Positions 1 through 11,890 are shown, numbered from the stretch's first letter. The stretch: 64,000 bases of DNA from Acanthochromis polyacanthus (GCF_021347895.1 NC_067125.1:20129850-20193849); one strand, 5' to 3'. Notes: generated by a model not told the origin, from the letters alone. Numbers and translations are program-made.

Positions 1-42
1 GACTGTATCTGAAATCTTCTACCGAGAGGATGAAGTCAGAGC
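1..42 (+). CDS. mrps23: mrps23 exon (5' end outside window)
   Basis: Open in frame 2 up to base 42, followed by GTAAGT at 43-48. It encodes [13 protein letters not shown] and ends in phase 2, completed by the first G of the exon at 3135. Confidence 0.8.
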
Positions 43-3000
43 GTAAGTCAACTACTAACCCTGACAATGATAATTATGCTTCCTTATGCCTATATTCTGA
101 TGTCTAAATTGCACTACTACATGAAGGATCATTGTATGAGTGTCAGTTCTTTGTTTTTGGTTTGGTTTTGGTTTTGCTTACCCCAGCTGTTAGTGAAGTA
201 TTTAACATTTCTAGCCTGATAGACCCTTTTTGTCACATTCACAGTCCTCCTTGGTTGAACTGCTCTTTAAATCTGTTTGAATTTATATCAACTTTAATCA
301 TGGTTACACCCTTCATACAGCTGTGTCTTCATCTCCAAACTCTTGTTAGAATTACTCATGAACTCTTTGGAATTATGTTTGTTATACATTAGTACTTACC
401 AAAGACTTCACCATAGTGGCAAACATTTACTTGGTTTGCCACCTTTACAACTATGCTACTTGATGTAAACACTAAAATGAATAAAATGATGCCATTCATT
501 TCCTTTAGACACGAAGCACATGTATCTTTAAGTCATACAGTGTCCCATCATCATGGTTGTGATATTGCTAGATTTTAGACAGTATGGTGAGATGCAGGTA
601 ATAATATTTCATCATACAAAAGCTGTACTATTTTCTTGATTAAAAGCTAATATAATAAAGTTGCAAGCATTATAGCAAATGATGGAAGATCTGGATAGTA
701 TAGATTGTTTTTTTTTGTAAAAATAGGAAAAAACATGCAGTCCTTTAAATGACTAGCAAAGGAGCTTAAGAATAAAGTTAGGGAAACGACCCTATCAGTG
801 AAAATACTGGTGCTTCAGTTCATGTTGAGAGTTGCTGATTAAACAAAGCATACAGTGGGTATGGAAAATATTCAGACCCTTTGAAATTTTTCACTCTCTG
901 TGTCATTGCAGCCATTTGCCAAAATCAAAAAAGTTCATTTTATTTCTCATTAATGTACACTCAGCACCCCATCTTGACAGAAAAAAAACAGAAATGCAGA
1001 AATTTTTGCAAATTTATAAAAAAAGAAAAACTGAAATATCACATGGTCATAAGTATTCAGACCCTTTGCAGCTACATTCATATTTAACTCACATGCTGTC
1101 TGTTTCTTCTGATCCTGCTCGAGATGGTTCGGCTTCTTTATTGGAGTCCAGCTGTGTTTAATTAAACTGATTGGACTTGATTAGGAAATGCACACACCTG
1201 TCTATATAAGACCTTACAGCTCACAGTGCATGTCAGAGCAAATGAGAATCATGAGGTCAAAGGAACTGCCTAAGGAGCTCAGAGACAGAATTGTGGCAAG
1301 GCACAGATCTGGCCAAGGTTACAAAAGAATTTCTGCAGCACTCAAGGTTCCGAACAGCACAGTGGCCTCCATAATCCTCAAATGGAAGAAGTTTGGGACG
1401 ACCACAACTCTTCCTTGACCTGGCCGTTCAGCCAAACTGAGCAATCATGGGAGAAGAGCCTTGGTGAGAGAGGTAAAGAAGAACCCAAAGATCACTCTGG
1501 CTGAGCTCCAGAGATGCAGTCGGGAGATAGGGGAAAGTTCCACAAAGTCAACTATCACCGCAGCCCTCCACCAGTCGGGGCTTTATGACAGAGTGGCCCA
1601 ACGGAAGCCTCTCCTCAGTGCAAGACACATAAAAGCCCGCATAGAGTTTGTCAAAAAACACATGAAGGACTCCCAGACTATGAGAAATAAGATTCTCTGG
1701 TGTGGTGAGCCCAACATTGAACTTTTTGGTGTTAATTCTAAGCGGTATGTGTGGAGAAAACCAGGCACTGCTCATCACCTGCCCAATACAATCCCTACAG
1801 TGAAACATGGTGGTGGGAGCATTATGTTGTGGGGGTGTTTTTCAGCTGCAGGGACAGGACGACTGGTTGCAACTGAACGAAGGATGAATGCGGCCAAGTA
1901 CAGAGATATCCTGGAGGAAAACCTCTTCCAGAGTGCTCCGGACCTCAGACTGGGCTGAAGGTTCACCTTTCAACAGGACAATGACCCTAAGCACACAGCT
2001 AAAATAACAAAGGAGGGGCTTCATAACAACTCTGTGACCGTTCTTGACTGGCCCAGCCAGAGCCCTGACCTAAACCCAATTGAGCATCTCTGGAGGGACC
2101 TCAAAATGGCTGTCTACCAACGTTCACCATCCAACCTGACAGAACTGGAGAGGATCTGCAAGGAAGAATGGCAGAGGATCCCCAAATCCAGGTGTAAAAA
2201 ACTTGTTGCGTCATTCCCAAGAAAACTCATGGCTGTACTAGTTGAAAAGGGTGCTTCTACTCAGTACTGAGCACAGGGTCTGAATACTTATGACCATGTG
2301 ATATTTCAGTTTTTCTTTTTAAATAAATTTGCAAAAATGTCTACATTTCAGTTTTTTTCTGTCAAGATGGGGTGCTGAGTGTACATTAATGAGAAATTAA
2401 ATGAACTTTTTTTGATTCTGGCAAATGGCTGCAATGACACAGAGAGTGAAAAAATTCAAGGGGTCTGAATACTTTCCATACCCACTGTATCTTTGTCCAT
2501 TTAAATTTGAGGTTGGGTATTTTTCTGATCCAACATCGAACAGCTAGGCTTTAATATGACGATTAATATCATTCTACAGCAGTGACATGGACCTTAGATG
2601 TTGAAAAGAGTAAAAATATTATTGAGGCACATTTTGATGTTTATTTGAAGTAAGTGAACTGTTATATTATTTTTGTATTAAAAATAATAAAAAATTGATT
2701 GATTAATTAGTAAATATTATAATAAATAAAAAAAGCTCTTTGGATTAATTCAGACGAAAATCATCATTAGGCGTAACACTGAGTGCTTTATACTGAATGA
2801 GGGTTAACTTGGTGTTGGTTAGATGTGTCCAGGCATTAGCTAAGTAGAGGTTTAATGTTAACATTTTAACAACCCTGTGTCATTGTGGGGTGTGAAATAG
2901 TTTGGATGAGAGTTTGAATTACTTATAAGATTTTGTATACTCTATATCCTTAGATTCTGGCAGTGTTGAATTCAGCCATTCTTTTATTTAATAAATTCAT

Positions 3001-3671
3001 TGTAATATGTTGAATCATTTACAATGACAGTTAGAAACTATAAATGAAATTTTCCATTTATTTGTGCCCATATGGATATACAGAAAAATGTCAGAACTTT
3101 TTGTAGGTTACACTCACAGTGGCCTGTCTTTCAGGAGATTCTATGAGCAGTACGGTACAGGTTCCCGGCCTCTTGATCTCTCCAAATCAGACTTTGTTTC
3201 TACGTGTCAGAGGTATGTTTGGTGATGTATTATTAAAGAATAAAAACCAAATGTGTGTCGCTGGCTGGCTTGCTTACTTGCTTACTTACTTACTTACTTA
3301 CTTCATTGATACTAAGGTGGCCCAAAGTTTGTCAATGTAATATCCACCTAACCATCAGCTTGGACCGTTGATACAAGACTGGATAGAACTGTCCTTTAAT
3401 TTTGTTAATGCCAATTTCTGACCCTACCATCTGGGTGTCACAGCAAAAATCAAGAATCTTTTAAAAACAAATGTCTCTTGGTTGCAAAAAGCCATACATG
3501 CATTTGCATTCTGCAAAGATTTATTATGTGATCTGAAGAAGTAAGAATTTAAGATGTGTTTTTATGATTCCATCAGAGATAGTTTAGACTCAAAGGAGTT
3601 GTTGGAAATTTAAGACTGCCATGACATAAATGGTCTTTACAGGTGTATGCAAACTTTTGTTCACAACTATA

Positions 3672-3730
<59 letters not shown>

Positions 3731-4227
3731 GAACAGATTAAATGTTTCAAAATATTTTAATATATGATCCAAATTAATGATGCCCATTGACAGTACTAAA
3801 TATTTCCTTTTCTTTCACTTTGTCCAACAGGTTCATAGAGAAATACACTGAGTTAAAGAGTAACAGTGAGATGGGTGACTCTGCTCTGTTTGATGAGACC
3901 GGGAAGGCTCTCCTCAAAGAAGGAATTATCCTGCAAAGGAGAGGAGGTTATCCTGTGAGGTTCTTGCTAGTATTACTGACCTTTAGTACATCCTACAGAG
4001 GATAAAGTGGTGTATATAAAATGGATGGATAGTGGATAATCAATGCCCAGAGGGGCTTTAATATAATAATATAAGATGAATCTTTTGAAACAATGTGTGA
4101 TTACAGTGCTTTTTTTGTCCTGCAGGTGTCAGCAGAGTCCAGGGATCCAGTCCTTGAGCTGAAACTCACAGATATGTTGGCAGAACAGCAGTCAGTTGGT
4201 GCTGACACAGACACACCACACACATAG
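1..4227 (+). CDS. mrps23: mrps23, mitochondrial ribosomal protein S23, C-terminal part (join 1-42, 3135-3212, 3831-3954, 4126-4227)
   Basis: Seen: four exons with canonical GT/AG borders whose phases join cleanly (2+1, 2+1, 0) and end in TAG at 4225-4227. The protein reads ...[16 protein letters not shown], then [19 protein letters not shown], then [13 protein letters not shown]. Known: vertebrate MRPS23 has the same order of blocks (HED-R-RAKFY-YGSG, STCQRF-EKYTEL, ETGKALL-EG-IL). It is a protein of the small subunit of the mitochondrial ribosome and acts in the matrix. The N-terminal exons lie left of the window. After the conserved part the tail is short and acidic, ending in a TDTPHT-type end, and is poorly conserved in the family. 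Intron 43-3134 carries a Tc1 element; intron 3213-3830 carries TTAC and TA repeats. Nothing suggests the gene is broken. The identification is from recognition of the family, not from a search. Confidence 0.88.
853..2487 (+). mobile_element. Tc1/mariner transposon, IR/DR type, inactive (Tc1-a)
   Basis: Inverted ends CAGTGGGTATGG ... CCATACCCACTG are flanked by the TA duplication (851-852, 2488-2489). The inverted repeats are about 215 bp. Each holds an outer and an inner copy of a direct repeat built around ATTCAGACCCTTTG (near 872 and 1053), which is the IR/DR layout of many fish Tc1 elements. Length 1635 bp. It lies in an mrps23 intron, same strand as the gene. The transposase is dead (next entry), so this is an old copy. 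Confidence 0.95.
1230..2270 (+). pseudogene. Tc1 transposase pseudogene
   Basis: One frame runs from ATG 1230 to the stop at 2268-2270 but is cut by TGA at 1416-1418 and 1956-1958. Order seen: paired-like HTH N-terminus ([20 protein letters not shown]), linker, then the DDE domain. The first catalytic block, normally WTDE, reads WCGE, so the first Asp is replaced by Gly at codon 1704-1706. The second (QQDNDPKHT) and third (SPDLNPIEH) blocks are intact. Full length for the family (about 340 codons). Two stops and the lost Asp make it non-functional. Confidence 0.93.
3135..3212 (+). CDS. mrps23: mrps23 internal exon
   Basis: Preceded by a pyrimidine-rich tract and TTTCAG, followed by GTATGT. 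It encodes the RFYEQYG...DFVSTCQ stretch, the most conserved part of the family seen here. Confidence 0.87.
3261..3303. repeat. TTAC/CTTG tetranucleotide microsatellite
   Basis: About ten units of GGCT/TGCT/TACT grading into pure TTAC, in the mrps23 intron just after an exon. Confidence 0.85.
3671..3727. repeat. (TG)n(TA)n microsatellite
   Basis: Short TG run followed by about 23 TA units. The left flank (GTATGCAAACTTTTG, 3646-3660) resembles the end of a Tc1-type inverted repeat, so the satellite may have grown inside a Tc1 remnant. Confidence 0.85.
3831..3954 (+). CDS. mrps23: mrps23 internal exon
   Basis: Acceptor TCCAACAG, donor GTGAGG. It encodes [10 protein letters not shown] ... [18 protein letters not shown] and joins the neighbouring exons in phase. 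Confidence 0.87.
4126..4227 (+). CDS. mrps23: mrps23 terminal coding exon
   Basis: Acceptor CTGCAG. 33 codons then TAG at 4225-4227. This low-complexity tail ([13 protein letters not shown]...) is the variable end of the protein. Confidence 0.82.
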   Translation: MSAESRDPVLELKLTDMLAEQQSVGADTDTPHT

Positions 4228-4700
4228 CCTTCAGAAGCTACAGGATCATTTAATGAGCTTCAAATTTTCTACAGCATTTAAAATGTTGTTTGTCCTCTGA
4301 AAGTGATGGTCATCTGTTGAAAATGAGTCAACCACCAACTCACTCATGTTCATGTTTCCGAGATGCCACAGTGCACCTCATCACTACAAGGATGTTGTTA
4401 AGAGATCAAAAAAGTAACTGACCGTTAGTCTATGTTGCAGTGGTCAGGCCAAAAAAAATGGAAACCGAGGATGCAAATGTTATATCAATATGTGAGATTA
4501 AAGTTATTATTGTAACTTGGTAACATGTTTATTATTACGTGTTTGACTTTCCCCACGAGAGACATGGTGTGTAAACTAGATAACTTTAGTTATACTACTT
4601 GGCTGGACCTGTTCAGTCTTAATGTGAAGGTGCCTGTTTTTATCTGCTGTCTCACTGCAAAATTTGATCTTGCCTTTTTTTAAAAAAAGCTCTTCTTATA
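4228..4700 (+). other. mrps23 3' UTR and downstream spacer
   Basis: No coding signal. An ATTAAA at 4497-4502, about 270 bases after the stop, is the best polyadenylation signal I see, with T-rich sequence after it. The spacer ends at the TA where the next Tc1 begins (4699-4700). Confidence 0.45.
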
Positions 4701-5261
4701 CACTACCAAGCAAAAGTTTGGATTCGCCCCTAATTTTTCACGTATTTTGTCAAAACAGCCCAATTAAGAGCTAACTTTAGCAATTTATTTCGAATTATTG
4801 CAAGAACATTCATGAGTATGCTATGAACAAAATTTAATCAAGTATGGCACTCAAGTAGGGATATTTATAAGCATTTATTGATGAAAGCATTACTATAAGG
4901 TTTAAGTAGCAACATTACCCTAACTTCAGGTATGTGATTTTTCCGCGAATTCGCGGAATTCCGCTTTTTTTTACGTTTCAAAAAAAAAATCCGTTTTTTC
5001 ACCCCAAAAAATCCGATTTCGTTTCCCCCAAGATACGACTTTTAGATATTCCGAGACCGTATCAGGCATGTTATTTGGTGTATCAGTTTTGAGACCCAAC
5101 GTGAATCGCCCATATTTGATGAGAAAAAAAAAAAAGGGGGTGTAAGGGGTATAGGGTTGGATCGCACGTAGTTGTCAACAGTGCGCTGGCAAAAGCACGA
5201 GTTGGAAACAACGATTGGAGAGCATTATTGAAAGTTAGATGTAGCTGGGAAAGCGAGGTGC

Positions 5262-5465
5262 ATGGTGTGCGACGATGAGACAAAATACAGTGACAGAGGA
5301 TGCCAAGCGCTGATGGACCACATGAAAACGAAAAATCATGCCAGGAAATTGTACGAAAAGCGCTCTAACCACCAAATGCCTAGCATTTTTTTCATCCAGC
5401 GGAGGGAAGAGATGCGACAACAGGACCAAACATACGGGATCAGTAGTGTGTACTTGCAACCATAG
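5262..5465 (+). pseudogene. zinc-finger fragment of a transposon protein
   Basis: Reads MVCDDETKYSDRGCQALMDH then MKTKNHARKL. The Cys-x2-Cys starts with the Cys just before the ATG, and His-x5-His closes the finger, giving a BED/C2H2-like DNA-binding finger. No catalytic domain follows; a foldback element is inserted directly after. Probably the N-terminal exon of the host element's transposase. Confidence 0.5.
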
Positions 5466-6141
5466 ACATAATAAAGAGTAGACGCCGCTCGAGCTGCTGC
5501 GCAGCGAGAAATACGGCCGCCCTCTTGGTCCGATCACACGCTCCACTCAGCGCTGTTTGACAGCGCATTTAATCCATCTTAACTCTGAATATTAAACTGA
5601 TTTTCACGCGTTTTTATTTTTATTTTTTGCTGCAAATATCATGCATGTAGCTATGATACAGGACAAATGGTTCGGCGTATTTTAATATTCATAGTGGGAT
5701 TAACAGTAATAGAATATTCTGATATTAAGCTCGACTGTAGACAGGTATTTTGCAAACACTGTAAACACACACACACACTAATATAGGTTAGAGAAGCAGA
5801 TAATGGCAGTAAAGTCAATTAGCCTATTTTAATAATTTGAAGAGACAATATATGATTATGCTATATATACATATATAAACAAAATACTGACTAATGAACA
5901 CATATTTCTATATAAAACAATAAATTGAAGTTATATATCAGAGAAAATGAATATATATAAATCATAGATGGAGTATTAATATAATCAATATATCAGAGAA
6001 AATTATTATATAAATCATAGACTATCAATATAATTCATACATATATATTAAAAAATATATCAGAAAATTATTTTATATATATTTATATATTATAGAGAAA
6101 TGTGTTCATTAGTCAGTATTTTGTTTATATATGTATATATG
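5464..6141 (+). repeat. foldback (palindromic) element A, copy 1, right arm mostly lost
   Basis: The left arm 5470-5750 (TAGACGCCGCTCG ... GCTCGACTGTAGAC) matches the left arm of the complete copy at 43538. An AT-rich centre follows, then only the inner end of the right arm (6093-6141, TGTTCATTAGTCAGTATTTTG), which pairs with 5878-5903. No open frame. Confidence 0.7.
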
Positions 6142-6218
6142 GCTAGAGCCAACAATGTACTTAGTAAGTTCTTAAATTTTTTATTTTTTTTTGAGTCAGG
6201 ATGAATGGTATCTTCTTC

Positions 6219-8151
6219 CAGGGTTTCCGCGGGGTTTTAAAAGTATTAAAAAGTGATAAATCAAAAACGCAAAATTTAATGGCCTTAAAAGGTTTGAAAT
6301 TTGGGCAAACGGTATTATTTTTTAAAAACGAGGTATTATTTTTTTCTTTTAGACAATGAGCTGTTTCATTTTGATCAAAAAATAAACATAAATAAAATAA
6401 AACATATCTTGCTTGCAAAATTTTATACCGGAACGTTCGTCAGTCGCTCACGTCGACGTCATAGCAATGCATTCATTGGTCGTTACAGAGCTGAAATCCT
6501 CCGCGTGCGCACTGAGTACATAGCTGACTTAGCTGCTGCAATGCTAACTTGACATCTCCCTGGATGATGCCACTTCGACTTCCGAGAGCGACCGCGGCCT
6601 GCGGGATCGCGGATTAGCGCTCATCTGTCCGCAGATTGCTCTCCCACAACCTATACGTGGATCCAAACTTTAAGCCGTATCACTGCTGAAGTCTAATCAC
6701 TTGGTCCTTGTGTCATTTCTGACCGACCCTGAAAACTTCATTCAAATCCCCGAGTCCGTTTTGAATGATGTGGGTAACAAGGAAATGATTCACACACGCT
6801 GATCGTCCCATAACTCCGCCGTGGCTCTCAGCGGCGAGACCGAGACGCCCCGTCTGCCCCAGTTGTCCGACCACGGAGCGCGTTGCCTGTGGTAGCGTCC
6901 CGCTCAGGCGGTGGTCAACCCTCCGGATGACATGGACATTTCTCTCCACTCTTTGGTGGAATAATTAATCTAATTTACCTCATTCTTTCAGTGCTCTAAT
7001 GGATCTGGATGCAACAGTTTCCATCATGGTGATTTGTCTGGTCTGTTGTCCGCTCATTTCAGCCGTTCTAATATGTTTCGTGAGTGTGTATCAATCGATG
7101 ATTTTTTTTTTCTTTTTTTGTATTCCACCACAGTATTGCACGGTTGTAAAACAGTTTAGCTCCGCTTTGGTGAAGAACATCAGTGAATTAATTGTTTATC
7201 ACGGTCTTCAGCAGTAATTTTTATTGGTAAATGAGAGACATTAGTATCGCACATGTCTGCATCTTCAAACCATAAACAGGAAGTGAATTCGGTGACATAC
7301 GTGCATTACATTTGCGCTGGGAGCTGCTATGATTGGTGGAACTCACGGGAGGCGGGCCAAAATTGCGGGAAAGTTGCGGTGATTGGACAAAATTGTAATG
7401 GCTGAACTAATCACAAAATCAAATTCTCTGAGGAGAAGATACAAAGAGAAGGAGGAGGAATTGGTGCAAATGGACAAAACTAACGAGGACAAGGCTGTGC
7501 AACTGACGCACTTGCCGTAAGATTTTGATTTTGTGTCTCTCTCTCTCTCTATTTTATGAAAGGTTAAGGCACTTGGCACAAGATTTTTTTATTTTGTCAT
7601 CCTGCTCTCTTTTTGATTAAGTGTTTTGTGAAAATTAGCGTGCAGATTTGTTGGTCATTTAAACCTAGTTGGTTGTTCAATCCTTGTCTCAATTTGTTTT
7701 TACTGGTTTGTGTGGTTGTTAAACATGTTCTTAATGGGCTAGTGGAGTCTTCCATGGGGACAGGAAATAAATGTGCAATATTTTGTCTAAATCTCTTCTT
7801 TTATAGTATTAGTAGCTGTTGCCTAATGGTTGGGAGTCAATCTTGAAAAGGTTGTACGTAAGTTTAAATTCAATACCATTCCATCGCTTAAGCGCCTCTG
7901 AAGCAAGGCACCCCACCTCACATTGCACCAGTTACTGTAACTAATACCCTGTAGCTAAATAAATAGGTCTCCTTGGATAGTGGTAAGTATGATGTAAGTG
8001 TTGTATGTCAAAATCTGCGTGCATATCAAAAAAGGTTTCTGATTAATACTTGCAACTCGGTGTCTTGATGGTTGTAAAAAAAATCTGAAGGTAGTAAAAA
8101 AAGGTATTAAATGGTAGTAAATTTAACTTCAAGATTGGTGTATAAACCCTG
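6219..8151 (+). mobile_element. hAT-like non-autonomous element with CAGGGTTT ends
   Basis: Starts CAGGGTTTCCGCGGGG, ends GTATAAACCCTG. The 8-bp flanks TCTTCTTC / TCTTCATA match at 6 of 8, as expected for an old hAT duplication. Poly(AG)-rich and T-rich inside, with no transposase. It contains repeat B (6580-7247). Confidence 0.55.
6580..7247 (+). repeat. repeat B, copy 1 (inverted relative to 44619-45315)
   Basis: From TTCCGAGAGCGACCGCG to AGTATCGCACA this stretch is the reverse complement of 44619-45315, with small indels. It has no convincing coding frame. Family unknown. Confidence 0.75.
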
Positions 8152-8656
8152 TCTTCATAGATTTTGAATTTCTGCTCCTTGTTAGTTTATCATATTACAT
8201 ATTGACTTGAATACATGTGTATATGATGAATATAATGACTTGTTTCTTTTATGTTTACTTGCTATTTTAGTCCACTTTTGACACTTAAATAACACTAAAA
8301 CCCAGGAGCTTTGGGGGGCTTCGCCCCCCTTGTCCCCCCACCGGGCGCTGCCCTGGACCCGCTGACCCCCAGACTCCCGGCTGAATTTTTCAGATAATTT
8401 CACTTTCCTCAAATCACATCCCTGTAACTTTTGTTTGGTTAAAACACTTAAAATATCTTTACAAAGGATTGCATGTCCCCTGTAATAACTATGCTGTCCC
8501 AATAGAATGTTTTTCACACTTTGATTCACAGTTCTTTACTCTGTTCACAAATATTTTGTGTTACCTTTTTGAGTTGATATAAAAGACTGACAGTTTCTGG
8601 AAAGAAGAATGTCTTTAGCTAATTTGGAAATTATCTAAATCTGAAGTAGCACAAAA

Positions 8657-9658
8657 ATGGCCAGAAAACCTCAGTTAAGCAAAGAAAAAATGATTGAAAT
8701 TCAGATTTTGAAAAAAGAAGGCTATTCTACAAGACAAATTGCTCAGAAAGTTAAAGTCTCACAAAGTGGAGTTGCAAAAACATTAAAGAGATATAAAGAA
8801 ACAGGTTCACATCATTTGGTTCTGGTAGAAGCAGAGTCACGTCTAAAGCTGAAGATAAGTTCATCAGGGTCACCAGTCTTCGAAATAGACAAAAGACAGC
8901 CCCAAAAATAAGAGCTGAGCTCAACTCAACCAGGAGCAATAATGTGTCAGTGGATAGTGTGTGGCGTAGACTGTGGGAATCTGGTCTGAAAGGCAGGGTA
9001 GCTGCTAGGAAACCACTGCTAAGAAAGCAGAACATAAAGAAGAGACTTCAGTGGACTAAAGAACATAGAAACTGGACTGTAGAAGAATGGAAAACAGTTC
9101 TGTTTACAGATGAGTCAAAGTTTGAAATGTTTTGATTCAAAACTGCGCAAGTACGTTCGACGTGGGGTTGGAGAACGCTTGACTCCTGCGTGTGTTGTTC
9201 CCACAGTAAAGCATGGTGGAGGTAGTGTGATGGTCTGGAGCTGTTTTGCAGGGGGTCAGATTGGTGATCTGCACAAAGTCTCAGAAATTCTAAATCAGCA
9301 TGGATACCACAGTATTTTACAGAGGCATGCCATTCCCTCTGGGCTGCATTTAGTGGGACAGCCATTCACACTACAACAAGACAACGATCCAAAGCATACC
9401 TCCAAACTGTGTCAGATGTATTTGGCCAAGAAAGAAGAGGAGGGGAAGCTAAGGATTATGACTTGGTCAGCTCAATCCCCTGACCTTAACCCCATCGAAC
9501 TTGCATGGGATGAAAAGGACAGAAATGTCAAGAACAAGCAGCCCACAAGTGCTGCAAACCTTTATGAGATTTTGGCAGAAGCATGGGAGGAAATTTCAAG
9601 TGATTATCTCATGCCACTGATTGCAAGAATGCCTTTGTCAAGCAGTTATCAAAGCTAA
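8657..9658 (+). pseudogene. Tc1-like transposase pseudogene with frameshifts
   Basis: Begins MARKPQLSKEKMIEI, an HTH with KEGYSTRQIAQKVKVSQSGV. The frame shifts near 8815 (continuing as VWRRLWESGLKGRVAARKP), and again near 9132 right after the first catalytic block (LFTDESKFE). It then continues with [23 protein letters not shown] and SPDLNPIEL. All three catalytic blocks survive; the reading frame does not. A last frame slip near 9640 removes the usual C-terminus. Confidence 0.92.
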
Positions 9659-9856
9659 AGGAGGCTATTTTGATGAGTCACGGATTTAGACAGTTTATTA
9701 ACAGTATTATATGCTAAATGCTTCAATTTTGTTTTCAGTGTTCTCATCTATAGTTCTACTGTGAAATGAAACATGGCTAAATTGCACTCATAATTTAGGT
9801 AATATGAACCATTCACAGAAAAATTAGGGGTAAGTCCAAACTTTTGCCTGGTGGTG

Positions 9857-11159
9857 TATATGCTGTGCAATATGTACTCTACAGATAAAAAAATACATTC
9901 ACAAATTTAAGGATCAGAAAGGATAGTTTCTTATTTCATTTATTCTGGCTAATTAAGGTTCAAACCCTGAAAGGGTTGAACCTATAGTTTGTGCCAACGA
10001 ATGCTTTCTGTGTCAACCCAGTCTCACATCAAATTGTGACATAGTCACGTTTGTCCACTATGCAAAACGTTACAATCTCACAATTTTGGCCTGAAAATTG
10101 TGAGATGCTCACGTTTTTTCCCGCAATTCTTTTCTATGGGTCTGACGAAGGGTCATGTGACTGCTTGCTGCAGGCTTCTCAAAATGAAAACATGGCGGCT
10201 ATTCCTTTTATTTTCCGTGGAAAAATGCATTATTTTAAGATAGTTTGGACAGAAAAAAACATTTTGATGACATTTTTAGCGAGAAATATATATAACACTT
10301 TCACATTATCCATTCAGTTATTGGAAATGATCTTTGGTTTGGTTTGTTTTTACGCTGAATTTCACTTCACGGCATTAAATTGTGACAGTGTCACATTTTG
10401 TGCGTTATGTTGGTTGATTAGGACGCTGCCAAAAACGAAAACAAGCGGTGTGTTTATTTTTGTATTGTTGCATTGTGTAATTTTTTGAGTTGTTAAATCA
10501 TTTATGTAACGCTTGGTGATTACTGCTAGTTACTGAGATGTCTTCCCCAGCCTTTCATTAGTTGACGCGCTTCGCTCCCTTGTTAACAAGTTGCATTTCA
10601 ATGATCCACAAGTCGCTCGTTGTCAATGCAAACAACCGTATTTATTTCCATGAACGTGCTTTTGTTTATTTGTTGAGCTCATCCATACACCAGTCAGCGC
10701 ACAGCGATCTAAAAACTTTATTCCTGCCCACAACAAGATCCCCCTCTCTTTCTTAAGCCCGTGGAAGCGTCCATAGCAACCACCATAGCAACGGTGGGAA
10801 AGGTAACAATTCCACTCCGAGACGTGAAAGATTCATCGTAATAACAAACCAGAGATCATACACAAGAACTGAACGAATATTGTGAAATTAAAATGTATAT
10901 TTTTTGGTGTCGCTGTAATGCCTGAGGCTTTGCTGCTGTCCGCTTTCTGACCGTGGTCGGCAAAATCCAGGGGAGAACGACGTGCAGAACCTGCGGCACC
11001 TTTCTTCTTCGGTGGTGTCTGTGTAAAACAATGTCCAACATGCAAACAGCACACCTAGCGCCATGAAGCACAAAATGCAGGTGTAAATCAATGACATCTT
11101 ACAATTACAATGTCCTGTCTTTTAACTAATAAAGACACATATATAAAGAACTTTACATA
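9857..11159. other. spacer with unlabelled repeats
   Basis: No gene supported. 10008-10130 has several TCACA/TGTGA motifs in both orientations (CTCACAATTTTGG ... AAATTGTGAGA), typical of a repeat end. 10700-11100 is moderately GC-rich and holds an AACTGAACGAATATTGTG stretch. The open frames here look accidental. Confidence 0.4.
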
Positions 11160-11890
11160 AGTTTGTTTGTTTGTTTTATTAAGATCCCCTATCAGCTTTT
11201 GCAAAGCAGCAGCTATTCTTCCTGGGGTCTTCATAATTTCATTTGTGGCAACACCAAAAAGCAACATGTACACAAAATACATACAAATCAAATTACAAAA
11301 TACATAAACAATACATACAAAAATGCACGTATACAATACAAATAACATACATATACAAAACCTGTCCTAACCAAAAGCATACAACACATAATACTCCCAC
11401 CTTAAATTATAAAAATAAAATGTTCTTCTTCAAAGATACCATGACCTAACAGTAATAATTAAAGAATAATCTACCTCAGAAACCAACCATAACATAAATC
11501 ACATAAACAGTGACATTACAGTCACTACATTTAAGTTTAAGATTTAATTTAATGAATGATTGTATTTTACAAATTTCTATTCCCAAGCAACCCACTAAAC
11601 TAATAACTAAAATTTTGTGCTACATAATGCTCTTTTAGTTTAATTTTAAAGTTTTCAATATTCCCCATTTTTGAGACAATCCGGATGTTATCACTCGCTC
11701 CCGAAAAAAGCATCATTTTTTAAAAAATATTTTGGATTTCGATTAATTAGACAATGAACAAATTGACGTAATTTCCTGGTGGGTGTGTTTATGCAGCCTA
11801 TTAAACACTTTTTTCCCTTTGAAATAAAGTACAATCCATACATCATGGTCCGGTGTTCATTGTTTGTTTTGTTCACTGACATAGTGCAAT
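11160..11890 (-). mobile_element. LINE 3' end, 5'-truncated, minus strand
   Basis: Read on the minus strand the unit ends in GGGGATCTTAATAAAACAAA, then an AAAC-type tail (11160-11180), the common 3' end of a group of fish LINEs. The upstream minus-strand sequence (to about 11890) is AT-rich with a short open stretch but no RT motif, so only 3' UTR and perhaps the last codons are left. Confidence 0.45.

Larger units (their letters stand above)
4927..8424 (+). mobile_element. DNA transposon with CAGG-ATGTGATTT ends and 6-bp duplication, inside Tc1-b
   Basis: The left end CAGGTATGTGATTT at 4927 pairs with the right end whose reverse complement is CAGGGATGTGATTT (ends 8424). TAACTT flanks both sides (4921-4926, 8425-8430). 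Inside the left end is a CG-rich palindromic block (CCGCGAATTCGCGG). Inside the right end is a strong GC hairpin (GGGGGGCTTCGCCCCCC near 8311). It carries a zinc-finger remnant (5262-5465) and two or more further insertions. The 6-bp duplication is not the 8 bp of hAT, so I leave the superfamily open. Confidence 0.65.
4701..9856 (+). mobile_element. Tc1/mariner transposon split by a nested element (Tc1-b)
   Basis: The left end after TA (4699-4700) reads CACTACCAAGCAAAAGTTTG. The right end, reverse complemented, reads CACCACCAGGCAAAAGTTTG before TA 9857-9858. The match continues about 42 bp. The span is 5156 bp, but removing the insert 4927-8424 and one copy of its 6-bp duplication leaves about 1652 bp, a normal Tc1 size. 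The transposase remnant is at 8657-9658. It is a different family from Tc1-a and Tc1-c by both ends and protein. Confidence 0.85.

Noticed and set aside
3119..3340. Single-exon 73-codon gene
   Set aside because: Only 3135-3212 matches mrps23, in another frame; the rest is intron and TTAC repeat.
8182..8529. 115-codon minus-strand frame with Gly/Pro-rich middle
   Set aside because: It translates the GC hairpin and end of the transposon at 4927-8424; this reading is common in fish repeats and not a gene.
10051..10488. 145-codon open frame
   Set aside because: Overlaps a repeat end with inverted TCACA motifs; no start context, no domain, no splice signal pattern.
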